64,000 bases of DNA from Arthrobacter sp. U41 (GTDB lineage Bacteria > Actinomycetota > Actinomycetes > Actinomycetales > Micrococcaceae): assembly GCF_001750145.1 (NCBI RefSeq), contig NZ_CP015732.1:3782001-3846000 (forward strand), written 5' to 3'. The position numbers were made by a program, and so were the translations under genes. Each line of letters begins with the position of its first letter. Position 1 is the stretch's first letter. The notes under the pieces were generated by a model. The model was not told where the DNA came from, ran no database searches, and was given only the letters and a program-made list of their open reading frames with translations. Of this stretch, positions 35,104-43,034 are shown in pieces.

Positions 35104-38100
35104 CCCCGGCCTCCAGCCTGGCCGCGGGCGGTCAGGCCGGCGAGCCGTTCCCGACCCGTCTGGAGGGCCCGCGCCGCGGTGTCGTCGTCGATCTCACCCA
35201 CGCCGATGAGCAGATGGAAGGACCGCGCTCCGGCGCGCACCCGCACGAGCACGCCATGCCCCGGGTCGGGCCCGGAGGAGTCATCCCAGGCGGTGTCCTC
35301 GTCGTCGGCCAGGGCGATCCAGACCCCCGCCCCGCGGTTGCAGGCGCCGCGCCAGCTCCGTCCCCGCTGGCGCTGCAGCCCGGCCACACCGTGGCGGAGC
35401 AGCCGGTAGTAGTCCGGCGAGAGGCAGGCCTCGACGGTGAGCCCGGGTGCCGCCGCGGGCAGGTCATAGGCGACCAGCAGCGAGGGACTCGCGTCGTCAA
35501 GGACGATCCGCTTGCGGAGCCCCAGCAGCGGACTGCCCTCCTGCGCGTTCGCCAGCTCCACCCGAATGGCCCCGTCCGCGGCATGGATGGCCACCTCGTG
35601 CCGGTCATGAACGCCCCCAGCGTCGGCGAGCGCACCGGGGTGGTTGCCCGGGACGTCCATATAGCTGTTCAACTCCTCCTGACGGTTCCAGTCATCGGTG
35701 GGGTTCCCGATCACCAGCACACCGCCGTCCGGGCCGCGGCATGCCAGGTAGACCAGGCGCCCGCCGCACGCCGGGGCCAGCACGGCGAAGAGGTGCTCGC
35801 TCCTCAGGACCAGCTCCTCCGTGCCGTCGTCGTCGATGTCGACCAGTTCGGCACCGAGCTCTCGGGCCGGGCCGCCGAACCACCGGGCCGCGGCCGCCAG
35901 CACTTCGGTGGCGCGCCCATGGCTTGCCACCGCCTTGGCCCAGGCGGCCGGGGGACGCTCCGGCAGGTTTGTGTCGTGCCAGGCCGTCTCGTACCCCGAA
36001 GCCAGCAGGTGTTTCCAGGCCAGCGCGGTCAGCCGCGGTTCGGCGCCGGCACTTTCCGCGACGGCGACGGCGCGGCGGGCCCGGGTGAGATGCTCCTGAT
36101 ACGGGCGCCAGGCCTGGTCCTGGCCCCAGCCGCGGTAGTCCTCCCCCGCGTGCCAGTCCTGTGCCAGTTCCACGAAGGTGCCGCGCTCCACTTCGCGGAC
36201 GCCGGGGACCCGACGGCGCTCGCGGAGCCACGAGGGCAGATCCACCGGTATCAGGTGCGGCTGGGTGGCCAGCCAGCGCAGGAACTCCTCGTACCGCCCG
36301 AGCGCACTGGGGTGCCACGGACCCACCCCGGCGCTCTTCTCCATGTCGTCGGCGTACACCAGGACGGTGTCATCGCCAGGGGCGGTCGGCAGTTCGGCCG
36401 CGCGGGAGAGGCTGCGCCAGTGCCTCCGGTCCTCCGGGGGAATCCAGTAGCGCAGCCGGGTCGACATCGGCACAACCTGCAGGCCGTTGCCGCCTTCGAT
36501 GCGGTACGGGCGCAGCGCATCGGCCGGCGGAGGACTGGCCGGATCGGCCCCGTCGAAGTCCGCACGGTCGCTGCCCCCGTGGGCGCCGTCGGTGGGATAG
36601 AGCAGCCGGTCGTCGAGCAGGACGTACCGGTAGCCTCCGTTGGGCAGGGCCGGGTTTGTCAGGGTCCCGGCCAGGCGTTCGGTGTCCCACACCCGTTCTG
36701 GGACCCAGCAGATCTCCAGGTCCTCCGGCGCGCACCCCAGGTGACGCCGGTAGAGCCAGAACAGCTCGTGCAGCTGCCGCCGGTTGTACTCCGCGTCGAA
36801 GGCGGTCAGGACGTTTTCGGAGTAGGTTCCGCCGACGAGCGAGAGCAGGCCGATGTCGCGAAGCCGGCGGACGTCGTCGAGAAACCAGGGGTGGTGCCAG
36901 GCGACCGCTTCAACCATGGTTCCGGACAGGTGGATGGCGACCGGGGTGCGGTACTTCTCGTGCAGCTTCAGCAGCGCCGCGTAACCGGTCACGATCTGGG
37001 TGAGGCCCTCCCGGTCCTGATAGCCGTCTGTGACCAGATACTGGTTGGCGTGGTGGACAAGGGCCAGGGGAAGCGGGGCCGGGCGCGGCCTCGACCGGGG
37101 CGCCGGGGCGCCAGTCCGCGGGGCGCCGGGCCGCACCGCGCCGGGAACGACGACGTCGGCGGCGCGGGCGACGTCGGCACCGCACCGCGAGCGCACAGCC
37201 TCGTCGTAGAGGGCGACGTATTCACTGGCGGGCGCCCGCCAGGAGAAGTCCGCCGCCATCACCCGCTGCTGCAGCCGACGCCACTCGGGCTCGCGCCGGT
37301 AGACCGCGAGCGCGCTGTCGACCGCCGACAGCATCGACGCGACACGGCGCTGGACGAACACGAACCCCAGTCCCGCGGCCGGATCCTCGGCGTAATCCGT
37401 CACCGTGTCCGCGAGGCCCCCGGTACGTCGGACGACGGGGACGGTGCCGTACCGCAGGGCGATCAGCGGTGTCAGCCCGCACGGTTCAAAGACGGAGGGT
37501 GCCAGGAAGAAATCCGAGCCTGCGTAGACCTGCCGGGCCAGGGATTCGCGCGAGTCGGGGTGGTACGCCACATTGCCGGGGAGACGCCGGGCCGCGGCCT
37601 GCAGCTCACGCCGGTACCGGAGCGCACCCTCGCCCATCACCACCACCTGGGCTCCCCGGGCCACTATCTGGTCCAGTGCCGAGGACAGCAGTCCGACCCC
37701 CTTCTGCGACACCAGCCGGGCCACCATGCCGAAGAGCGGACGCTCCGGGGCGCGCTCCAGCTTGCTGATCCGCTGCAGGGCCTCCTTGTTCGAGGCCTTT
37801 CCGGCGATGAAGGAGCCGTCATAGCGGGTGTCGATCCACGGGTCCCGCTCGGGGTCGAATTCCTCGTAGTCGACACCGTTGAGGATGCCCCGTGCGGTAT
37901 CCCCCCGGGCGCGCAGCAGTCCGTCCATTCCGGCCCCCTGGGCCGGCGTGAGGATCTCCTGCATATAGCGCGGGCTGACGGTGTTGACCCGATCGGCGAA
38001 GGCGATGCCCCGCTCAAGCAGGGTCCCGGCCGGCGGCAGTCCTATCAACTGGTCGGTGGCAGCCCCGACCCGCCCCTGGTAGGCGATGTTGTGGATCGTG

Positions 38101-38663
38101 AAAACGATCCCGGTGCGCTCCAGTGCACGCCGGTGCGGTCCCTGCCGGGCGTCCTGGGCCACCAGCCCGCAGTGCCAGTCGTTGCAGTGGATGAGGTGGG
38201 GACGCCACGAGTCCTGCGCCGCCAGCGTCGTGACGGCCTTTGAGAACAGCACGAATGGCATGACGTCGTCGTCCTGGTAGCTGTAGGGGACCTCACGGTC
38301 GAACCACCCCGGAAGGTCCAGGGTGACGACGTCCACTCCGCCCAGCGGCGGCAGACGGCGGACCACGACGCGCTCGGCGACCGGGCCGAACGGCACCTCG
38401 AACGCCAGCACCTTGCTCCCGCCGAGCCCCCGATACCCCGGGATCACCAGGCGGACGTCGAAGCCGAGATTGGCCAGCCTCTTCGGCAGCGCACTGCTGA
38501 CGTCGGCCAGCCCGCCCACCTTAACGAACGGATAAGCCTCCGCGCTGGCGAACAGCACGCGCTGAGTCTTTGGCGGCGGGCTGTGGCCGCCATCAAGCAC
38601 GGTGTCCATCACGGGGTCCGCGAGTATTCGAATGGAGCCGGAATCGGCATTTTCCCACCTCAC
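35100..38663 (-). CDS. GT5 glucan synthase fused to GH57 glycoside hydrolase
   Basis: A 1187-aa cytoplasmic fusion. Residues about 30-495 are a glycogen/starch synthase (GT5): YPFVKVGGLADVSSALPK, HCNDWHCGL, FTIHNIAYQG, GILNGVDY, ARLVSQKGVG and PSVFEPCGLTPLIALRYG. Residues about 528-880 are GH57: LALVHHANQYL, the nucleophile segment EICWVPERVWD (near 653) and the acid segment VYADDMEKSAG (near 771). About 300 further residues are beta-rich and resemble the C-terminal part of GH57 alpha-glucanotransferases. The start is GTG 38663; ATG 38609 is possible. First gene of a five-gene operon. A dual synthase plus branching/transferase enzyme is inferred. Confidence 0.87.
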   Translation of the reverse strand: MRWENADSGSIRILADPVMDTVLDGGHSPPPKTQRVLFASAEAYPFVKVGGLADVSSALPKRLANLGFDVRLVIPGYRGLGGSKVLAFEVPFGPVAERVVVRRLPPLGGVDVVTLDLPGWFDREVPYSYQDDDVMPFVLFSKAVTTLAAQDSWRPHLIHCNDWHCGLVAQDARQGPHRRALERTGIVFTIHNIAYQGRVGAATDQLIGLPPAGTLLERGIAFADRVNTVSPRYMQEILTPAQGAGMDGLLRARGDTARGILNGVDYEEFDPERDPWIDTRYDGSFIAGKASNKEALQRISKLERAPERPLFGMVARLVSQKGVGLLSSALDQIVARGAQVVVMGEGALRYRRELQAAARRLPGNVAYHPDSRESLARQVYAGSDFFLAPSVFEPCGLTPLIALRYGTVPVVRRTGGLADTVTDYAEDPAAGLGFVFVQRRVASMLSAVDSALAVYRREPEWRRLQQRVMAADFSWRAPASEYVALYDEAVRSRCGADVARAADVVVPGAVRPGAPRTGAPAPRSRPRPAPLPLALVHHANQYLVTDGYQDREGLTQIVTGYAALLKLHEKYRTPVAIHLSGTMVEAVAWHHPWFLDDVRRLRDIGLLSLVGGTYSENVLTAFDAEYNRRQLHELFWLYRRHLGCAPEDLEICWVPERVWDTERLAGTLTNPALPNGGYRYVLLDDRLLYPTDGAHGGSDRADFDGADPASPPPADALRPYRIEGGNGLQVVPMSTRLRYWIPPEDRRHWRSLSRAAELPTAPGDDTVLVYADDMEKSAGVGPWHPSALGRYEEFLRWLATQPHLIPVDLPSWLRERRRVPGVREVERGTFVELAQDWHAGEDYRGWGQDQAWRPYQEHLTRARRAVAVAESAGAEPRLTALAWKHLLASGYETAWHDTNLPERPPAAWAKAVASHGRATEVLAAAARWFGGPARELGAELVDIDDDGTEELVLRSEHLFAVLAPACGGRLVYLACRGPDGGVLVIGNPTDDWNRQEELNSYMDVPGNHPGALADAGGVHDRHEVAIHAADGAIRVELANAQEGSPLLGLRKRIVLDDASPSLLVAYDLPAAAPGLTVEACLSPDYYRLLRHGVAGLQRQRGRSWRGACNRGAGVWIALADDEDTAWDDSSGPDPGHGVLVRVRAGARSFHLLIGVGEIDDDTAARALQTGRERLAGLTARGQAGGRG

Positions 38664-38801
38664 TCCAAGTCGCTGGAAAGTCCATCAGCGTTTGTTGTGT
38701 GGAGACAGTCTTGTCCCGTCCGAAGAGGAGTGTCAACATCAAAGCCAAAGGTGATGACGCCGGCGGAATACCGGGCGGCGGAATACCGCTAGGAGCAAGA
38801 G
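38664..38801. promoter_or_regulatory. Divergent promoter region between glucan operon and PBP gene
   Basis: 138 bp separate the two start codons. Just before the PBP ribosome site (AGGAG) the motif GCGGAATACCG occurs twice, 14-15 bp apart (about 38762-38792). No clear -35/-10 pair can be assigned by eye. Confidence 0.35.
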
Positions 38802-40985
38802 ATGGCTCGATCCGGATCGCGGCTGGCCAAGGCCCTCCGAAGGGTGCTCGGGTACTTCACGGTGAGCGCGGTCTGCGGCGTACTGGCCGCCAGCCTCGTG
38901 GTTCCTGCCGTCGCCGGGGCGGCTGTCGCGCTGCGGGAATCGATCGTGTTCTTCAATGGCCTGCCGTCCGAATTGAGAGTCGATTCGCCGTCGCAGTCGA
39001 CCACGGTTTTGACCTCGGACGGGAAGCTGATCGCCACGTTTTACGCGGAGAACCGGGTGAAGATCAGCCTGGACCAGATGTCCCCCCACATCAAGGACGC
39101 CATTGTCGCCGTCGAGGACCGCCGCTTCTACGAACACGCAGGGATAGACCCCCAGGGGATTCTTCGCGCCCTGACATCGAACCTGACCAGTGGCAGCAGG
39201 CAGGGAGCCTCAACCCTGACCCAGCAGTATGTCACCAACATTCTCAATGAGTCCCTGATGTCGGCGGACAAGGGAGACCGGATCGTCCTCAGCGGGCAGA
39301 AGAGCGTCGGCGACAAGGTCCGCGAAATAAAGCTCGCGCTCGAACTGGAGAAGAAGTACACGAAGGACCAGATCCTCGAGGGCTACCTGAACATCGTGTT
39401 CTTCAGCCGGGATGCCTACGGAATCGAAGCCGCGTCGCGCCACTTCTTCAGCACCACAGCCAAGGACCTGACCCTGCCGCAGGCAGCCCTCCTCGCCGGC
39501 ATGGTGAAAAGCCCCAGCTTCTACAATCCGGCCGTCTACCCCGACAACGCCCTCGCCCGGCGCAACCAGGTCCTCGACGCAATGCTCGAGGTCGGCCACA
39601 TCTCCCAGGCAGAACACGATGCCGCCGCCGCCGCCGGGGTGGAGCTCAACATCACGCCGGGGAAACAGGGGTGCGCCGGTGCGGAGATGGCACCGTACTT
39701 TTGCGACTACGTTTCGCACCTCATTCTCAACAACCCGGCCTACGGCGTCGACCTGGCCACCCGGGTCAGCAGTCTGTACCGCGGCGGTCTGACCATCACC
39801 ACCACGCTGGACAGCCGGCTGCAGCTGGCAGCGCAAGCGCAGGTTGATGCCACGGCGGGCGCTAACCCGGACAAGTGGGGCGCGTCGCTGGTCTCCATCG
39901 GTCCGGGCACGGGGAAGATCCTGGCGATGGCGCAGAACACCGTGTTCCTCCCGGAACCCGGGAAATTCGATACCCAGCTGAACTTCAACGTGGATTCCAA
40001 GGACGCCAAGGGAAATGACCTGAACGGCGCCGGCGGATTCCAGCCCGGATCCACCATGAAACCGTTCACTTTGGCGCAATGGCTCAACGAGGGCAGGTCC
40101 CTGGCTGACACGGTGGATGCCTCCCGGCGGACGTATCCCCTCGATTTCCCTTGGAAGTCCAGCTGCGGCGAGGTGCTCGGTGCCTACAACACGAAGGAGA
40201 AGAACCGCGGCGCGGCGGACGACCTGCAGAACAACGACGACGGTTACTACCACAAAATGCGCGTCGACTACGGGTTGTACAACTCCATCAACACCGCCAC
40301 CTTCGCGGAGGCCGCCCAGCTGGACTTTTGCGGCATCCAGAAGATGGTGGATGCCGCTGGAATCCACAGCGGTCTGGATCACGCACCGGTCAACATGCAT
40401 CAACTCGGCAACCTGCTGGGGGCGACTGGCGTGGCGCCCCTCGTTTTGGCCAATGCCTTTGCCACCTTCGCCAACGACGGCACGTACTGCGAGCCCGTCG
40501 CCATTGTGGCAGTGACCGACTCGGCGGGACAGCAGTTCCCGGCCCAGACCACATCCTGCCGTGAGGCCATCAAGCCCGACGTCGCCCGGGGCGTGAACTC
40601 CGTGCTCCAGGACGTGCTGAAAAAGGGGTCAGGCATCTACATCAAACCCAAGGTCCACACCCGCTTCCCGGTGGCGGCTAAGACCGGCACCTCAAACACC
40701 AACGGCGCCACCTGGGTGGTCGGCTACACCAGCGGCCTGGCCACAGCATCCTTCTTCGGGGACGCCCTGGAAGGTCAAAAGCGGCCCGGCCAGAACATCA
40801 CCGTCAACGGCAAGTTCTACAAAAGCATTGACGGCTATATGCTCGCCGGCCCGCAGTGGGCGAACTACATGCTCGAGGCCGGCGGACTCTATCCGGCGGA
40901 GCGATTCCCGCCGCCGCCGGAGGCGATGACCCAGAAACCTGATCGGGACGACGATGACGATGACGACGACGACGACCGGGACTGA
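38802..40985 (+). CDS. Class A penicillin-binding protein (transglycosylase/transpeptidase)
   Basis: A 727-aa bifunctional peptidoglycan synthase. One N-terminal membrane helix (about 16-43). GT51 domain with AIVAVEDRRFYEHAGID, STLTQQYV and GYLNIVFFSRDAYGIEAA. Transpeptidase domain with active Ser in GSTMKPF, SxN equivalent YNSINTA and KTGTSNTN. The C-terminus ends in a short tail with ten consecutive Asp. Divergent from the GT5-GH57 operon; ATG after AGGAG. Confidence 0.93.
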   Translation: MARSGSRLAKALRRVLGYFTVSAVCGVLAASLVVPAVAGAAVALRESIVFFNGLPSELRVDSPSQSTTVLTSDGKLIATFYAENRVKISLDQMSPHIKDAIVAVEDRRFYEHAGIDPQGILRALTSNLTSGSRQGASTLTQQYVTNILNESLMSADKGDRIVLSGQKSVGDKVREIKLALELEKKYTKDQILEGYLNIVFFSRDAYGIEAASRHFFSTTAKDLTLPQAALLAGMVKSPSFYNPAVYPDNALARRNQVLDAMLEVGHISQAEHDAAAAAGVELNITPGKQGCAGAEMAPYFCDYVSHLILNNPAYGVDLATRVSSLYRGGLTITTTLDSRLQLAAQAQVDATAGANPDKWGASLVSIGPGTGKILAMAQNTVFLPEPGKFDTQLNFNVDSKDAKGNDLNGAGGFQPGSTMKPFTLAQWLNEGRSLADTVDASRRTYPLDFPWKSSCGEVLGAYNTKEKNRGAADDLQNNDDGYYHKMRVDYGLYNSINTATFAEAAQLDFCGIQKMVDAAGIHSGLDHAPVNMHQLGNLLGATGVAPLVLANAFATFANDGTYCEPVAIVAVTDSAGQQFPAQTTSCREAIKPDVARGVNSVLQDVLKKGSGIYIKPKVHTRFPVAAKTGTSNTNGATWVVGYTSGLATASFFGDALEGQKRPGQNITVNGKFYKSIDGYMLAGPQWANYMLEAGGLYPAERFPPPPEAMTQKPDRDDDDDDDDDDRD

Positions 40986-41040
40986 ACCGCGCACGGGCAG
41001 GCACCGCGCCGACGCCGCCATCGGCGCCGGCCGGCCTCCT

Positions 41041-41113
41041 GCACCCGTAGCTCAGCGGGCAGAGCAGTGGATTTTTGATCCTCGGGTCATGGGTTCGAAT
41101 TCCACCGGGTGCA
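41041..41113 (+). tRNA. tRNA-Lys (anticodon TTT)
   Basis: 73 nt with standard geometry. The acceptor GCACCCG pairs with CGGGTGC, D-stem GCTC/GAGC, anticodon loop TTTTTGA (anticodon 41074-41076), T-loop TTCGAAT, discriminator A; CCA is not encoded. Two oddities: a T-T mismatch in the anticodon stem (GTGGA/TCCTC) and imperfect T-stem pairing (ATGGG/TCCAC). G rather than A follows the anticodon. The identity rests on the anticodon only. Confidence 0.8.
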
Positions 41114-41135
41114 CCCCAACTTCGTGGCGGATGGA

Positions 41136-41477
41136 CTAGGTAGTTCCGGGTTCAGGCCCTGACGGGGACGATTTCCCCTCGCTCTGGGGGTTGATAAGGA
41201 ACCCGGGCCCATCGAGCGGGCGGTAGCCGCTGAGGAACCAGTGGGCGCCGGCGCCCATCAGGAGAAAGCCGATGACGCCGATGATTGTGAGCTGGGTGAT
41301 GATCCCCGCGATTATCAGTGCGAAACCGGCCAAAGCGGCCAGGATACCGAAGACTGCGCGGGCAGCCATCCCGCGCGGATGTCCGGACTGCAATTCGAGG
41401 TTGAGGTCCGGGTCGCTTGCGGCCAGGTCCTGTTCGAGCATTTCAAGTCGTCTGCGCTCTTCATCCGACAGCGGCAC
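41136..41477 (-). CDS. DUF3040 domain-containing membrane protein
   Basis: A 113-aa protein beginning MPLSDEERRRLEMLEQDLAASDP, the DUF3040 signature, followed by two membrane helices (about residues 38-58 and 60-82). The start is GTG 41477, 7 bp after GGAGGAAGGA. Common small actinobacterial membrane protein of unknown function. Confidence 0.85.
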   Translation of the reverse strand: MPLSDEERRRLEMLEQDLAASDPDLNLELQSGHPRGMAARAVFGILAALAGFALIIAGIITQLTIIGVIGFLLMGAGAHWFLSGYRPLDGPGFLINPQSEGKSSPSGPEPGTT

Positions 41478-41643
41478 GGGATCCTTCCTCCCCGAAAGTG
41501 CGGCCGGAAACCCAGAGCCGGAACCATGGCGCCGACTCCCCGGCCATGGGCACGGGACGTGCTTGCGTCTATTATCTGCCTGTTTCCGGACACTATCCAG
41601 AGGCCCGCCCACGGATCGCCCCCGGGCACCCACGAGGTATTAT

Positions 41644-42954
41644 TCAAGGTTCCTCCGGATGCGAATTCGTGGCGGTCACCCGGATCCGGGCAACGCGCAG
41701 GCCGCCCCCGCCCATCGCGACCACCGTCAACACGTGGTCGCTCACTTCCACCCGATCCCCCCTGCGGGGCAGGCGGCCCAACCGATCCATGACAAATCCG
41801 GCGACTGTCTCGTAGTGACCGTCTGGCAGTGCAATGCCGGTCACCGACTCAAACTCCTGCAGAATCAGTCCGCCGTCGACGTCGACGGATCCGTTGGCCA
41901 CGCTGACGCGATCCTCGTGGTCGGCCCCGGTGTCGTACTCGTCGTAGATTTCACCCACCAGTTCCTCGACCAGATCTTCCAGGGTGACGATGCCGTCCGT
42001 GCCGCCGTACTCGTCAACCACCAGCGCGATGTGATGACCCAGCCTGCGCATTCTGGCCAGTGAAGGCAGGACCCTGTTCGTTCCCGGCAGCGGAAGGATT
42101 TCCCGAACAATTTCGTTCACGGTCCGCTCGTCAAAGTCTTCTTCATGCCGGGGCATCAGGTCTCGAATGTGGACGAATCCGAGGACGTCATCGGCGGTCC
42201 GGCCAATCACCGGATAGCGCGAGTACGGGCCGTCCTTGACCATGCTGCGTGCGGCCGCAATGCTCAGTGTGCCGTCGATGAAGGCCACCTCCGTGCGGGG
42301 GCGCATGACTTCCTGCAGCGAACGGTCCCCCGCCCCAAACACGTCCTTGAGGATGCTTCGGCTGTTTTCCTCCAGCATGTCGCTCTGTGCAACCATGTCC
42401 CAAAGTTCCTCGGAGCTGACACTGTCCTGTTTGGCGTTGGGATCCCCGCCAAATAGCTTGACCAGGGCATTGGTTGACACGGACAGAATCCAGATGACGG
42501 GTCGCATGATTTCCGAAAGCATGATCAGCGGAGGGGCCAGAACCTTCGTGAAGCCAACAGCGTTCTGCATCGCCAATCTCTTGGGCACCAGCTCACCCAG
42601 CACCAGGGACAGATATGCCACCAGCAACGTCATGCCGATAAAGGACGCCGGCTCGGCCGCAGGACCCAACCCCAGACCTGCCAGGAGGGGCTCTATGTCG
42701 GGTGCAATCGTGGAAGCACCGTAAGCGGCTGAGAAAAAGCCCGAAAGCGTCACACCAATCTGGACGGTGGAGAGGAATCGGTTGGGGTTCCGCGCCAAGG
42801 CGGCAGTCTTGGCCCCGCCCCTCCCCGCCTTCTCTATCAGGCGCACCTGACTTTCGCGAAGCGACACCAACGCCATTTCCGTACCTGCGAAGACCCCTCC
42901 CAACAGCACAAAAAAGAGAACCAGGAAGAAATTGCCCAAGGTGCCGCTGTCCAT
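41644..42954 (-). CDS. CorC/CNNM hemolysin-family membrane protein
   Basis: A 436-aa protein. A CNNM/DUF21 membrane domain (about 1-190) has several hydrophobic segments and the GTEMALVSLRESQV motif. A CBS pair (about 205-335) follows, with VMRPRTEVAFIDG and DVLGFVHIRDLM. A CorC/HlyC C-terminal domain (about 345-430) has HYETVAGFVMDRLGRLPRRGD. The family is linked to Mg/Co efflux in bacteria. Monocistronic. Confidence 0.9.
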   Translation of the reverse strand: MDSGTLGNFFLVLFFVLLGGVFAGTEMALVSLRESQVRLIEKAGRGGAKTAALARNPNRFLSTVQIGVTLSGFFSAAYGASTIAPDIEPLLAGLGLGPAAEPASFIGMTLLVAYLSLVLGELVPKRLAMQNAVGFTKVLAPPLIMLSEIMRPVIWILSVSTNALVKLFGGDPNAKQDSVSSEELWDMVAQSDMLEENSRSILKDVFGAGDRSLQEVMRPRTEVAFIDGTLSIAAARSMVKDGPYSRYPVIGRTADDVLGFVHIRDLMPRHEEDFDERTVNEIVREILPLPGTNRVLPSLARMRRLGHHIALVVDEYGGTDGIVTLEDLVEELVGEIYDEYDTGADHEDRVSVANGSVDVDGGLILQEFESVTGIALPDGHYETVAGFVMDRLGRLPRRGDRVEVSDHVLTVVAMGGGGLRVARIRVTATNSHPEEP

Positions 42955-43034
42955 GAACCGACCCTACCGAACCCCACAGATAGCTGGCAGCCCGAGGGGC
43001 ACCCAATCTACAGGCATCGGCCAGTCGGCAGTGA

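Noticed and set aside
35214..38243. 1009-codon open frame on the plus strand
   Set aside because: It mirrors the GT5-GH57 gene, which carries all the motifs; the translation has no domain-like segments.
40945..40980. GAC/GAT triplet repeat at the end of the PBP gene as a microsatellite element
   Set aside because: It is in frame and encodes a poly-Asp tail, which is common at PBP C-termini; no sign of instability.
41041..41130. tRNA as an integration site for a mobile element
   Set aside because: No integrase and no repeat of the tRNA 3' end was seen nearby; the following genes are ordinary.
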